This document shows positions 36,580 through 45,727 of a DNA stretch of 64,000 nucleotides, piece after piece. Within the stretch, counting starts at the first letter, position 1. Each line of letters starts with the position of its first letter. Source of the DNA: Gemmatimonadota bacterium (lineage in GTDB: Bacteria > Gemmatimonadota > Gemmatimonadetes > Longimicrobiales > Gaopeijiaceae); NCBI GenBank assembly GCA_029262115.1, contig JAJCZZ010000090.1:1-64000 (forward strand). The letters are read 5' to 3'. The notes beneath the pieces are model-generated. The model was not told the DNA's origin. It saw only the letters and a program-made list of their open reading frames with translations, and did not search any database. Both the position numbers and the translations under genes were made by a program.

Positions 36580-37762
36580 CAAGCTACGTGTGGGGATCGT
36601 TGGGGCGGGTCGCTGGTCCCGGACCGCGCATCTCCCTGGCTTCGACCGCTCTCCGCTCGCAGAACTGGTGGCCATCTGCGATGTCGATCGGGAGCTGGCG
36701 GAGGAGCGCCAGCGTGAGTTCGCGATTCCCGACCTCTACACGGACGCGGCCGAGATGCTGGCGCGTGACGACTTGGACGTGATCGACGTCTGCACCCGCG
36801 GCGACCACCAGGACCTCGTGTTCGCGACCCTCGAAGCGGGTAAGCACTGCCTCGTCGAAAAGCCGGTCTGCCACGACTACAGAGACGTGTGGCGGGCGCA
36901 CGAACTGGCGCGGTCGAAGGGGCTGAAGACCAAGGTGGGCCTGACCTTCCGCTACGCGCCCGCGGTCATGTACATGTTCGAGCTGATCCGGGAGGGATTC
37001 GTCGGCGACCCGTACGTGTTCAACGGCTACGAGCAGAACTCGCAGTGGCTGGACCCCGACAACCCGATGGACAAGCGGATCCACAAGACCCGCCCCGTGG
37101 GCGAAGCGGAATGGGGCACCGACTACAGCCGTGAAGGCATCGTCGTTTCATCTCTTGAGGGATACGGTGCGCCGACCATCGACATCGGGCTCGAGTGCAT
37201 CGGGGCCGACCTTACGTCGGTCGTTGGGACGCTGGCCAACATGGTGCCGATGCGCCGGAAGACGAACCTGGATGACGAACGGGTCCGCCTGAACGTCGAC
37301 GACGCCGACATGTTCATGGCCGAGGCATCCAACGGTGCCTTGTTTTCCATGCAGTCGAGCTACGTCACCGTCGGCAACTATCCGGGCATCGAGGCCCGGA
37401 TCTTCGGATCAAAGGGTGCGATTCAGGTGCGTCTCGTCGAGGAGTTCGGGACCATCCAGACCATCAAGACGGCCACGGCCGACGCCGTGGAGTTCGTCGA
37501 GCGCGAGATCCCCCAGCGCTACTTCGCGCCGGGCGCACAGCCCGACGACCATTGGAGCACCGCGTTCTATGGTAACCTGGTCCACAACTTCCTCGGGGAG
37601 ATCGTCGAGGGGGGCGAGACCAACCAGGGCGACTTTGCCCAGAGCGCTCGGGTTCAGGAAATCATCAACGCCGTGACGCTCGCACATCGAGAGCGGCGGT
37701 GGATCGACCTCCCGCTCCCTCGGGATCTCGAGATGCCCGCGGCGCAGACGATGCCGTGGTAG
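36572..37762 (+). CDS. Gfo/Idh/MocA-family oxidoreductase
   Basis: 396 aa. N-terminal Rossmann motif VGIVGAGRWSRTAHLPGF, then CTRGDHQDLVFATLEAGKHC, with the conserved EKP triad LVEKPVCHDYRDVWRAHELA. The C-terminal (beta-sheet) domain starts near residue 135. These NAD(P)-dependent enzymes oxidise or reduce sugars and polyols or related compounds. Coupled to ridA. The specific substrate is not evident. Confidence 0.88.
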   Translation: MADKLRVGIVGAGRWSRTAHLPGFDRSPLAELVAICDVDRELAEERQREFAIPDLYTDAAEMLARDDLDVIDVCTRGDHQDLVFATLEAGKHCLVEKPVCHDYRDVWRAHELARSKGLKTKVGLTFRYAPAVMYMFELIREGFVGDPYVFNGYEQNSQWLDPDNPMDKRIHKTRPVGEAEWGTDYSREGIVVSSLEGYGAPTIDIGLECIGADLTSVVGTLANMVPMRRKTNLDDERVRLNVDDADMFMAEASNGALFSMQSSYVTVGNYPGIEARIFGSKGAIQVRLVEEFGTIQTIKTATADAVEFVEREIPQRYFAPGAQPDDHWSTAFYGNLVHNFLGEIVEGGETNQGDFAQSARVQEIINAVTLAHRERRWIDLPLPRDLEMPAAQTMPW

Positions 37763-37773
37763 GGCGCTGCAGA

Positions 37774-37809
37774 CGCGGGGGCGCACCGGCACGCGGGGGC
37801 GTACCGGCA
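37774..37809 (+). repeat. 18-bp tandem duplication
   Basis: CGCGGGGGCGCACCGGCA (37774-37791) is followed directly by a copy with one change (37792-37809) and part of a third, in the 61-bp gap between two oxidoreductase genes. It leaves no visible ribosome site for the second gene. Probably replication slippage. Confidence 0.6.
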
Positions 37810-37823
37810 CGCGAAGCGGCGTC

Positions 37824-38822
37824 ATGAGCGCGCCCCTCCTTTGGGGCGTCCTGAGCACCGCGAACATCGGACGGTGGGCGGTGAACCCGGCTATCCAGGC
37901 GTCAAAGAACGGGGAACTGGTCGCGGTCGCGAGCCGCGACGGCGAGCGCGCCGCCGCCTTCGCCGTGGAGCACGGAATCCCGCGCCACCATTCGTCGTAC
38001 GAAGCGCTGATCGCGGACCCGGACGTCGACGCGCTCTACATTCCGCTGCCGAACAGCATGCACCGGGAGTGGACGATCCGCGCGCTCGAGGCGGGCAAGC
38101 ACGTTCTCTGCGAAAAGCCGCTCGCCATGGACGCGGCCGAGTGCGAGGAAATGGCGGACGCGGCCGACGCGGCCGGCCGGATTCTCATGGAGGCGTTCAT
38201 GTACCGCTTCCATCCGCGCACCGAACGGGCGCTCGCGCTCCTGGCCGAGGGCGTGGTCGGAGAGCTGCGGGTGGTGCGGAGCGCATTCACGTTCAAGCTG
38301 ACCCGTCCCGACAACATCCGGCTGGACCCCGACCTGGGGGGAGGCGCCCTCATGGATGTCGGGTGCTACTGCGTGAACGCGAGCCGTACGCTGGTGGGGG
38401 CTGAGCCGGTCGAAGTCTCCGCACGAGCGCGCTGGACCCCGCGCGGCGTCGACGACGAGTTGGCGGGCATCCTGACATTCGACGACGACGTGACCGCGCA
38501 CTTCGACTGTGCCCTCACGATGGAGCGGGCCGAGTTCTACGAGGCGGCCGGTACGGACGGACATCTCCGGGTGGAGTCGGCGTTCCTGCCCGGCACCGAC
38601 GACGTCGTGATCGAAGAACACCGTGGGCGGGACGGCGTGGCCGAACATCCGATCGCCGGCGCCGACGAATATCGGTTGATGGTCGAGCACTTCGCCGAGG
38701 CTGTGGCCGGGCGGGAGACGCTCCGATATACGGCCCGTGAAGCGGCGGCGAACATGCGAACCATCTCTGCGTTGTACCGGTCGGCCCGCAACGGAGGACG
38801 CCCGGAGAAGGTGCGGCCATGA
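37824..38822 (+). CDS. Gfo/Idh/MocA-family oxidoreductase
   Basis: 332 aa. WGVLSTANIGRWAVNPAIQA, YIPLPNSMHREWTIRALEAG, and LCEKPLAMDAAECEEMADAA carry the Rossmann and EKP motifs; MEAFMYRFHPRTERALALL is typical of the D-xylose/trans-dihydrodiol dehydrogenase branch. No ribosome site is visible before the ATG. Same strand and spacing as the upstream oxidoreductase and the FAD enzyme, so probably one transcription unit from ridA onward. Confidence 0.88.
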   Translation: MSAPLLWGVLSTANIGRWAVNPAIQASKNGELVAVASRDGERAAAFAVEHGIPRHHSSYEALIADPDVDALYIPLPNSMHREWTIRALEAGKHVLCEKPLAMDAAECEEMADAADAAGRILMEAFMYRFHPRTERALALLAEGVVGELRVVRSAFTFKLTRPDNIRLDPDLGGGALMDVGCYCVNASRTLVGAEPVEVSARARWTPRGVDDELAGILTFDDDVTAHFDCALTMERAEFYEAAGTDGHLRVESAFLPGTDDVVIEEHRGRDGVAEHPIAGADEYRLMVEHFAEAVAGRETLRYTAREAAANMRTISALYRSARNGGRPEKVRP

Positions 38823-38889
38823 GGGGTCGCGCGGAGGGGAGTCGGATCGCCGCGCCGCCCCGAGGAAGGGGCTGGAGCGCCAATCGGCT

Positions 38890-40212
38890 GTGACCACTCG
38901 AAGACCTGACATCGTGGTCGTCGGCGCGGGCGCGTTCGGACTTTCCACCGCCGTGGCGCTGCGCCAACGGGGCCGGTCGGTGCTTCTGGTGGAGGCCGGC
39001 GCGGTGCCTCACCCGGACGCCTCGTCGACCGACATCAGCAAGATCGTACGCATGGACTATGGGCCGGATGCGCATTACGTCCGCTTCGCCGAACAGGCAT
39101 TGGCCGGATGGAGGGAGTGGAACAGCCAGGTCGACAAGCCCCTCTTCCACGAAGTGGGTTTCGCCCTTCTCTCTCGCGACCCAATGGCTCCGGGCGGCTT
39201 CGAGCATGAAAGCCGCGCGGTGCTCGAGCGCATGGGATACGACGTCGAGCGACTGGACGGAGTGGACGGACGGTCCGCCGCGCACGAACGCTTTCCGGCG
39301 TGGCCGGCCGGGTACTGGTCGGACGGCTACTTCAACCCGGCCGCGGGCTGGGCAGAGAGCGGTCGCGCGGTGGCGTGGTTGGCGGAGCGAGCCCGCGAGC
39401 TCGGGATCGAGATTCTCACCCACACGCCCGTGGTGGGCCTCGCCACCGGTCGCTCCTCCATTGGTCGTTCCGCTGCCGATCGCCCCGCCACCGGGCGCTC
39501 CCCTGGATCTCCTCGGCCCGCGAACCGGTCCGCCGACCCGTCCGTCCGCCGGCCCGCCGACCCGCCTATCGACGGCCCCGTCGACGGCGTGGTTCTGTCC
39601 GACGGGAGTGTGCTGCAAGCAGGGAGCGTGGTGATCGCGGTGGGTGCCTGGACGGCCTCACTCCTGCCGGAGTTCGCAGAAGTGATGCGGGTGGTCGGAC
39701 AGCCTGTCTTCCATCTGCGCCCGGACGACCCTCGCCCATTCTCGGGCGACGACTTCCCGGTGTGGGCCGGCGATATCGCCCGGACCGGTTGGTACGGCTT
39801 TCCGGCCAACGCCGACGGGGTCGTGAAGGTCGCCAACCACGGAGATGGCATCTCCGTCGATCCCCGGCGCATTCCCGACGTGCCCGAGCAATTGGATGCC
39901 AGGCTCCGCTCGTTCCTCCGCGAAGCGCTTCCCGCGCTGGCGGACGCGCCGGTCGTTGGTCGCCGGCTCTGTCTCTACTGCGACACGGCCGACGGGGACT
40001 TCTGGATCGATCGGCACGCGGCCGCACCCAACCTGGTGGTCGCGGCTGGCGGAAGCGGGCATGGCTTCAAGTTCATGCCGGTCATCGGGGACGTCGTCGC
40101 CGATGTGCTGGACGGCGTTCCCAACGAATGGGCGGGACGCTTTCGCCGGCGCATACCGGATCGGTCACGCGCGGAACACGCCCGCTATCACGGGGACGTG
40201 TTCGCCGAATAA
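38890..40212 (+). CDS. DAO-family FAD-dependent oxidoreductase (sarcosine-oxidase-like)
   Basis: 440 aa from GTG 38890. FAD-binding GxGxxG in DIVVVGAGAFGLSTAVAL, SSTDISKIVRMDYGPDAHY, and C-terminal VVAAGGSGHGFKFMPVIGDV match the monomeric sarcosine oxidase/N-methyltryptophan oxidase group, which oxidise secondary amines or amino acids and release H2O2. Residues about 188-232 are a low-complexity insert rich in R, S, P, D (for example RSAADRPATGRSPGSPRP) that interrupts the FAD domain. Last gene of the ridA set; 13 bp from the converging permease gene. Confidence 0.87.
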   Translation: MTTRRPDIVVVGAGAFGLSTAVALRQRGRSVLLVEAGAVPHPDASSTDISKIVRMDYGPDAHYVRFAEQALAGWREWNSQVDKPLFHEVGFALLSRDPMAPGGFEHESRAVLERMGYDVERLDGVDGRSAAHERFPAWPAGYWSDGYFNPAAGWAESGRAVAWLAERARELGIEILTHTPVVGLATGRSSIGRSAADRPATGRSPGSPRPANRSADPSVRRPADPPIDGPVDGVVLSDGSVLQAGSVVIAVGAWTASLLPEFAEVMRVVGQPVFHLRPDDPRPFSGDDFPVWAGDIARTGWYGFPANADGVVKVANHGDGISVDPRRIPDVPEQLDARLRSFLREALPALADAPVVGRRLCLYCDTADGDFWIDRHAAAPNLVVAAGGSGHGFKFMPVIGDVVADVLDGVPNEWAGRFRRRIPDRSRAEHARYHGDVFAE

Positions 40213-40225
40213 CCGCGGCGCGCCG

Positions 40226-42874
40226 TCACTCCTCTCTCAGCGCGACGAGGGGGTCGAGCCGACTGGCTCGCAGCGCGGGGATGTAGCTGGCCGCGAGGCC
40301 GACGATCATCAACGTGGCCGAGACGGCCACCAGTGTGACGGGGTCGGACGGCTCGACCTGATAGAGGGCGCCCGACAGCACCCGGGTGAGCGCGAGAGAC
40401 GCCGCCACACCGAGAAGGACGCCCGCGACCGTCAACTTCATCGCGCTGCCCACGACCATGTTCAGCACGCTGCCGGCAGAGGCGCCCAACGCCATTCTCA
40501 GACCCAACTCGCCGGTGCGGGCACCTACGGAGTAAGCCATGACCCCATAGATGCCGACCCCGGCGAGCACCATCGCCAGAACCGCGAACAAGGTCAGGAG
40601 CGTCGAGTTGAAGCGGGCCTGCGACACCGAGTCCGAGAGCCGTTCTTCAAGCGGTGCGACGCCTACGAGGGGCAGCGAGGAGTCCAGGCCCCAAACGGCC
40701 TCCTGGACGTCCGATACGGCCGCGTTCGGATCGCCGGCCGTGCGCACCATCAGATTCATGGTGGTGGAGAAGACCTGCTGCTGATACGGGAAGTAGTAGG
40801 TCGGTCCGGCCTCGTTGCCGAGCCCGCTGTTCGCCACGTTGCCCACGACGCCGACGATCCGGCGCGGCGTGTCCAGGAGCGATCGGATACTCTGGCCTAG
40901 AGGGTCCTGCCCCGGGAACAGAGCATCGGCGAATGCACGGTCCACGACCACGACCGCGTCTCCGTTCTGATCGTCCGTCGCCGTGAGGTACCGACCGCGG
41001 ACAAGAGGGATCTCCATGACCTCGAAGTAGTTCGCGCTGACGCTTCGGGCTCTCGCCACCGGAAGATCCATGGTCCATGCGTCGTGGACGCCCTCCACTC
41101 GCACGTGGTACTGTCCGCCGCTGGCCGGGGGCGCAAGCGGCGTCAGGGCTGCCCCCACAACGCTCGGCAGGGCCTGCGTGCGCTCGATCAACTGGTCGAA
41201 GAAGAGGCTCTGCTGTTCCTGATCCGGGTAGGCTGCCGCGGGAAGCGTGAACTGCGCGACGAGCATGTGGTCCGTGCGCAGACCGACGTCCACGTCGAGC
41301 AGTGCGCGGACGGATTGGATCATGAGCCCGGCGCCGGTCACGAGTACGAGCGCCATGGCGGTTTCGCTGATGACCAGGATCGAGCGGGTCCGCTTGCCCG
41401 TGCCACCGGCTTGACCCCGGCCTTCCTTGAGGGTGCCCTGAAGGTCTGTCTTCCAGACCGTCGTGGCCGGGACTACCCCGAACGCGAGTCCGGTGACGAG
41501 CGCCGCGAGGGCCGTCAGCCCCAGGACCTTTACGTCGATGTGGACCTCACCGCCACCCGGAACCACGATCGGGCTCAGGGTCAACAGGGCGTCGAGAGCG
41601 ATGTAGGCCAGGCCGAGACCGAGCACGGCACCCGCGACCGACAGCACCAGGCTCTCCGTGAGAAGCTGGCGTACGAGGCGGAGTTTACCAGCGCCCAGGG
41701 CCGCACGGACCGACATTTCACGGGCGCGTCCGGCCGCGCGCACGAGCAGTAGATTGGCGACGTTGGCGCACGCGATCAGCAGGATGAAGCCGACGGCGCC
41801 CAGGAGGATCAGCAACGTCTGGCGGACGCCGTTGGTCATCTCCGAGTGAAGTGGTTGGACGTCGGCACCCCACCCCGAATTGGATTCCGGGTAGGCCTCC
41901 TCCAGTCGGGCCGAAATCGTGCGCATCTCGGCCTGGGCCGCCAATACGCTCGAGGCGTCCGTAAGGCGGCCCAGGGTCAGGAGGAAGTGCCAGTTACGAT
42001 CTTGAAGCTGAGCGTCGGAAAAGACGATCGGGGCCCACATGCGGGCGGCACTGGGGAAGTGGAAGCCCTCTGGCATGACCGCCACGACCTGGTAGCTGTC
42101 GCCGTCGACGTCGATCGTGCGCCCGATCACGGAGGCATCCCCACCGAAACGCCGCTCCCAGAGCGCGTGAGAAAGGACGACCTCACGATGGGCTCCCTCA
42201 ACGTTGGCTTCGGGTCCGAACGGACGTCCGAGCAGGGGCGGCACGGCGAATACGTCGAAGAAGTCGGCCGTCACGCGCATTCCCGGGACCCGTTCCGGCT
42301 CACCGCCCTGCGCGATCGTGAAGCTGCCGTTCGCACCGGCCGCCAAGGCGGAGAAGGCGGTCGCTTCCGAGCGCCACGCCAGGAAGTCCTCCACGTTCGT
42401 GGGCACCCGGTCCCAACCCCGTGTTCGATCGTTTTCCCATACCATCACGAGTTGATCAGGATCAGGGTAGGGAAGGGGCCGTAGGAGGACCGAGTTGACC
42501 ACCGAGAAGATGGCAGTGTTGGCCCCGATCCCGAGAGCGACGGTCATCAACGCCAGCGCAGTGAACCCCGGGCGCCGGAGGAGGGAGCGGATCGCGTAGC
42601 GAAAGTCTTTCAGGACGGATTCCAAGGTGAACTCCTGGCGTCGCAGGGTCAGCGCATCGAAGACGGCGGTGAAGCTCCGGTAGAGCAGACGGAGGCGGGC
42701 GAGGCGTCCAGGGGGCGATCTTGGGGGGTCGGGTGTGAAGCCCCAAGTGACCTCCGCGGACCACTCGCGACGGAAGTCGTGCCGGCGTCCGATAGGGACC
42801 AACCACGCCGCAAGTCGGATGATCGCGTGGGCCAGGGATTCGGCTGACGTCGGCCGGCCACTCCGGGTGGACAC
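40226..42874 (-). CDS. ADOP-type duplicated ABC permease
   Basis: 882 aa from GTG 42874. N-terminal helical domain (HDFRREWSAEVTWGFTP), first permease half with ALMTVALGIGANTAIFSVVN, VLLRPLPYPDPDQLVMVWEN, and the block VGFILLIACANVANLLLVRA with REMSVRAALGAGKLRLVRQL; second half begins ILVISETAMALVLVTGAGLM and ends RLDPLVALREE. This is the most typical MacB_PCD member in the window. It lies 6 bp downstream of its PadR gene. No ATPase partner nearby. Confidence 0.89.
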   Translation of the reverse strand: MSTRSGRPTSAESLAHAIIRLAAWLVPIGRRHDFRREWSAEVTWGFTPDPPRSPPGRLARLRLLYRSFTAVFDALTLRRQEFTLESVLKDFRYAIRSLLRRPGFTALALMTVALGIGANTAIFSVVNSVLLRPLPYPDPDQLVMVWENDRTRGWDRVPTNVEDFLAWRSEATAFSALAAGANGSFTIAQGGEPERVPGMRVTADFFDVFAVPPLLGRPFGPEANVEGAHREVVLSHALWERRFGGDASVIGRTIDVDGDSYQVVAVMPEGFHFPSAARMWAPIVFSDAQLQDRNWHFLLTLGRLTDASSVLAAQAEMRTISARLEEAYPESNSGWGADVQPLHSEMTNGVRQTLLILLGAVGFILLIACANVANLLLVRAAGRAREMSVRAALGAGKLRLVRQLLTESLVLSVAGAVLGLGLAYIALDALLTLSPIVVPGGGEVHIDVKVLGLTALAALVTGLAFGVVPATTVWKTDLQGTLKEGRGQAGGTGKRTRSILVISETAMALVLVTGAGLMIQSVRALLDVDVGLRTDHMLVAQFTLPAAAYPDQEQQSLFFDQLIERTQALPSVVGAALTPLAPPASGGQYHVRVEGVHDAWTMDLPVARARSVSANYFEVMEIPLVRGRYLTATDDQNGDAVVVVDRAFADALFPGQDPLGQSIRSLLDTPRRIVGVVGNVANSGLGNEAGPTYYFPYQQQVFSTTMNLMVRTAGDPNAAVSDVQEAVWGLDSSLPLVGVAPLEERLSDSVSQARFNSTLLTLFAVLAMVLAGVGIYGVMAYSVGARTGELGLRMALGASAGSVLNMVVGSAMKLTVAGVLLGVAASLALTRVLSGALYQVEPSDPVTLVAVSATLMIVGLAASYIPALRASRLDPLVALREE

Positions 42875-42880
42875 CGCGCG

Positions 42881-43186
42881 CTACCCCGGCTCGACGTCCG
42901 GGAAGGTCCGCGCGACCCCGGGAAAACGCACCCGTGCCTGCGCCAGTGCGGACGACCCTTCGGGCGTCAGTCGATAGTACTTCCGCGCCGGGCGGTTCTT
43001 GAGGGCCGCGTCTGCGGCGTCTTCCCAGGTCGCTTCGAGCAAACCGGCCTGCTCCAGGCGCCGTAGCGCGGGATACACCGTGCCGTCAGGCACACCCGTC
43101 GCGTCCATGATGTCGAAGCCGTACCGGTGTCCCGACTCGATGGCCTCGAGCACCACGCCCGTCAGATACGTCATTCGGATCGCCAC
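42881..43186 (-). CDS. PadR-family transcriptional regulator
   Basis: 101 aa from GTG 43186, with GGAGG 7 bp upstream. LTGVVLEAIESGHRYGFDIM, the following VPDGTVYPALRRLEQAGLLE and the wing RPARKYYRLTPEGSSALAQA define the fold. First gene of the third PadR-ADOP operon and likely autorepressor through the palindromes at 43212-43231. Confidence 0.88.
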   Translation of the reverse strand: MAIRMTYLTGVVLEAIESGHRYGFDIMDATGVPDGTVYPALRRLEQAGLLEATWEDAADAALKNRPARKYYRLTPEGSSALAQARVRFPGVARTFPDVEPG

Positions 43187-43211
43187 CGCCCGACCTCCAC
43201 CCGTAGAACCG

Positions 43212-43231
43212 CTCTAGAGTCTTCTATATAG
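43212..43231 (-). promoter_or_regulatory. paired 8-bp palindromes upstream of PadR
   Basis: CTCTAGAG (43212-43219) and CTATATAG (43224-43231), 12 bp centre to centre, lie 26-45 bp upstream of the PadR start. TATATA could be a -10 element overlapping the second palindrome. Candidate PadR operator. Confidence 0.5.
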
Positions 43232-43380
43232 GTCTTCCGGCTGGTCAGGTCCAGACCCGTTGTCCCGACCCGCTCAACGACGTCCCGGGGCGCAGTGTCT
43301 GGAAGGACGTGACGCACGGCGCGATCGGCCTATATTGACCGCCCCACCATACCCTCCCAGCGTGCACCCTCCCCGGATCT

Positions 43381-43932
43381 ATGACCGAAGTCCCCACGAC
43401 ATCTCCCGACGGTCGTCCACGACGAAGCTTCCTTGCGGCTCTGGGCGCGGTGGCGGTCGGCGGGCTGGCGGCCTTTGCCCCGGTCGCGGCGGCTGTCGTC
43501 TCCGTTTTCGACCCGTTGAGAAAGCGGTCCGCGGACCGCGACTTCGTCCGCGTCACACGTCTCTCGGTCCTGCCGGCCGACGGGCGCCCCCGGAAGTTCA
43601 CGATCACCGACGACCTCGTAGACGGGTGGACCACCTATCAGGATTCGCCCATCGGTGCGGTGTACCTCCGCCGGGAAGGGGACTCCGTGCAGGCCCTCAA
43701 CGTCGTGTGCCCGCACGCCGGCTGCTTCGTCAACATTGCGCCGAGCGGCGAGGGCTTCGCGTGCCCGTGCCACAAGAGCCAGTTCGCGCTCGACGGGTCG
43801 GTCTCCGATCCATCGAGCCCCGCCCCTCGGGGTCTCGACTCCCTGAACGTGGAAGTTCGTGACGACGGCGGCGTCTACGTCCGCTTCCAGAACTTCCGGA
43901 CCGGCCAGAAGGACAAGACCCCGCTCGTATGA
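43381..43932 (+). CDS. petA: Rieske 2Fe-2S subunit of a cytochrome bc complex
   Basis: 183 aa. Twin-arginine signal RRSFLAALG at 14-22 with a single TM anchor (to about residue 43). Cluster ligands: Cys110 and His112 in CPHAGC, Cys128 and His131 in CPCHKSQF, with the disulphide Cys115/Cys130 also present. It carries electrons from quinol to cytochrome c in the inner-membrane bc complex. Its stop overlaps the cytochrome b start by ATGA (43929-43932). Confidence 0.94.
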   Translation: MTEVPTTSPDGRPRRSFLAALGAVAVGGLAAFAPVAAAVVSVFDPLRKRSADRDFVRVTRLSVLPADGRPRKFTITDDLVDGWTTYQDSPIGAVYLRREGDSVQALNVVCPHAGCFVNIAPSGEGFACPCHKSQFALDGSVSDPSSPAPRGLDSLNVEVRDDGGVYVRFQNFRTGQKDKTPLV

Positions 43933-45710
43933 GCGATCTCCTCGATTGGGTCGACAGCCGTACGGGGTACAGGGCGCTTGTCCGGAGTGCGCTGTACGAG
44001 CGCATTCCCGGTGGGGCCCGGTGGCGCTACATCTGGGGCAGCACGTTGGCGTTCGCCCTGTTCGTCCAGTTCGTGACGGGGCTGGCACTTTGGGCCGCGT
44101 ACAGCGCGAATGCCCAGGGAGCGTGGGAGAGCGTCTACTACATCCAGAACCAGATGCTCGGGGGATGGGTGTTGCGGGGGATCCACCACTACACGGCCCA
44201 CGTCACCACCGTGCTGCTGGCGCTCCACCTCATGCAGGTCATTGTGGACGGGGCGTACCGAGCGCCTCGCGAGGTCAACTTCTGGTTCGGTCTCGCCCTT
44301 CTGCTCCTGGTCCTGGGGATGTCACTCACCGGATATCTGCTCCCGTGGGATCAGAAGGGCTATTGGGCGACCAAAGTCGCTACGGGGATCGCCGCGATGA
44401 CCCCGCTGGCCGGGCCGGCCATTCAGCAGGTGCTGGTCGGCGGCGCCGAGTACGGGCATCACACGCTCACCCGGTTCTTCGCGCTGCACGCGGGCGTGAT
44501 TCCGGGCTTGATCGTTCTTCTGCTCGTCGGGCACATCTACCTGTTCCGGCGGCATGGGGTGACCCCCAAGAACCCCGAGCGACCCGACGGCTGGTTCTGG
44601 CCCGAACAGGTGCTCCGGGACTCGGTGGCGAGCCTGGCCGTGATGGCCACCGTGCTGTTCCTGGTGTTCTGGACCGGTGGGGCAGAACTGGGCGCTCCCG
44701 CCGATCCTACGGAGCCGTATTCAGCGGCCCGCCCGGAGTGGTACTTCATGTTCCTGTTCCAGTGGTTGAAGTACTTCCCGGCGGCGTGGGAGGTGGTCGG
44801 GGCGCATCTGATCCCGGGCGCCGTCTTGGCAGTCGTGGCGCTCATGCCGTTCATCGCCCGGTGGCGGCTTGGACACCGTTTCAACGTTGGCTTCACCCTG
44901 GCGCTGGTCATGGGCATTGCCGCGCTCACGTCGATCGCCTATGCCGAGGACGCCACGGACGAAGGCTTCGCGGTCGCCCAGGAGCGGGCCGATCGGGACG
45001 CCGAACGGGTAAGGACACTGGCCGCCTCGCCCGACGGCATCCCCGTCGGGGGCGCGCTGGCGCTCCTACGCTCCGACGCGTTGACCCAGGGCCCCAGGCT
45101 CTTCGCCGCGAACTGCTCGCAGTGCCATCGTGTGGACGGGCACGACGGCCTTGGCGGGATTCCGGAAGACCCGCCCGCCGCCGCGGATCTGGCGGGGTTC
45201 GGCAGTCGGGAATGGCTGTCCGGTCTCTTCGACGCCGATCGGGTGGGTTCGGACGAGTACTTCGGCGCCACGGCGCATGCGCGAGGGCGGATGGTACGCT
45301 TCGTCCAGCGGGGCGTCCCGCGCTTCGACGACGAGCAGCGGCAACAGCTCCAAAAGGTGCTGTGGGCGGTCTCGTCGCAGGCGCGCTTACCCCGGCAGGC
45401 GATCGCGGACTCGGTGGACGCCGCCGCCATTGCCGAAGGCTTTGAACTCATGCAGTCCGAGCCCATCGACTGTACGCGCTGCCACGTTTTCCGCGGCTTC
45501 ACGACCGAGGATCCCGAGGACGTCGCGCCCGATCTGACCGGATGGGGTTCCACGGAGTGGATCATGGGGATGATCCACGATCCGGCCGACCCGTCCTACT
45601 ACGGAGACGACAACGACGAGATGCCGTCGTTCGGCGTCGACGAGATCCTGACCGAGGAGCAGCGCCAGCTCATCGCGGAGTGGCTACGCCAGGAGTGGTA
45701 CGAGGGGTAG
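43929..45710 (+). CDS. petB: cytochrome b fused to two c-type haem domains
   Basis: 593 aa. Residues 1-210 are a b6-type N-terminal domain with haem-b histidines His86/87, His100, His187 and His202; 225-335 resemble subunit IV, with the PEWY quinol-site motif at 269-272. After the last TM (about 318-338) come two cytochrome c modules, CSQCH at 396-400 and CTRCH at 515-519, each followed by helical segments; a distal Met is in EMPSFGVDEIL. The protein therefore merges cytochrome b and the cytochrome c1 partner. Co-operonic with the Rieske gene. Confidence 0.92.
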   Translation: MSDLLDWVDSRTGYRALVRSALYERIPGGARWRYIWGSTLAFALFVQFVTGLALWAAYSANAQGAWESVYYIQNQMLGGWVLRGIHHYTAHVTTVLLALHLMQVIVDGAYRAPREVNFWFGLALLLLVLGMSLTGYLLPWDQKGYWATKVATGIAAMTPLAGPAIQQVLVGGAEYGHHTLTRFFALHAGVIPGLIVLLLVGHIYLFRRHGVTPKNPERPDGWFWPEQVLRDSVASLAVMATVLFLVFWTGGAELGAPADPTEPYSAARPEWYFMFLFQWLKYFPAAWEVVGAHLIPGAVLAVVALMPFIARWRLGHRFNVGFTLALVMGIAALTSIAYAEDATDEGFAVAQERADRDAERVRTLAASPDGIPVGGALALLRSDALTQGPRLFAANCSQCHRVDGHDGLGGIPEDPPAAADLAGFGSREWLSGLFDADRVGSDEYFGATAHARGRMVRFVQRGVPRFDDEQRQQLQKVLWAVSSQARLPRQAIADSVDAAAIAEGFELMQSEPIDCTRCHVFRGFTTEDPEDVAPDLTGWGSTEWIMGMIHDPADPSYYGDDNDEMPSFGVDEILTEEQRQLIAEWLRQEWYEG

Positions 45711-45727
45711 GGCGCCCCGCGCCCGAT

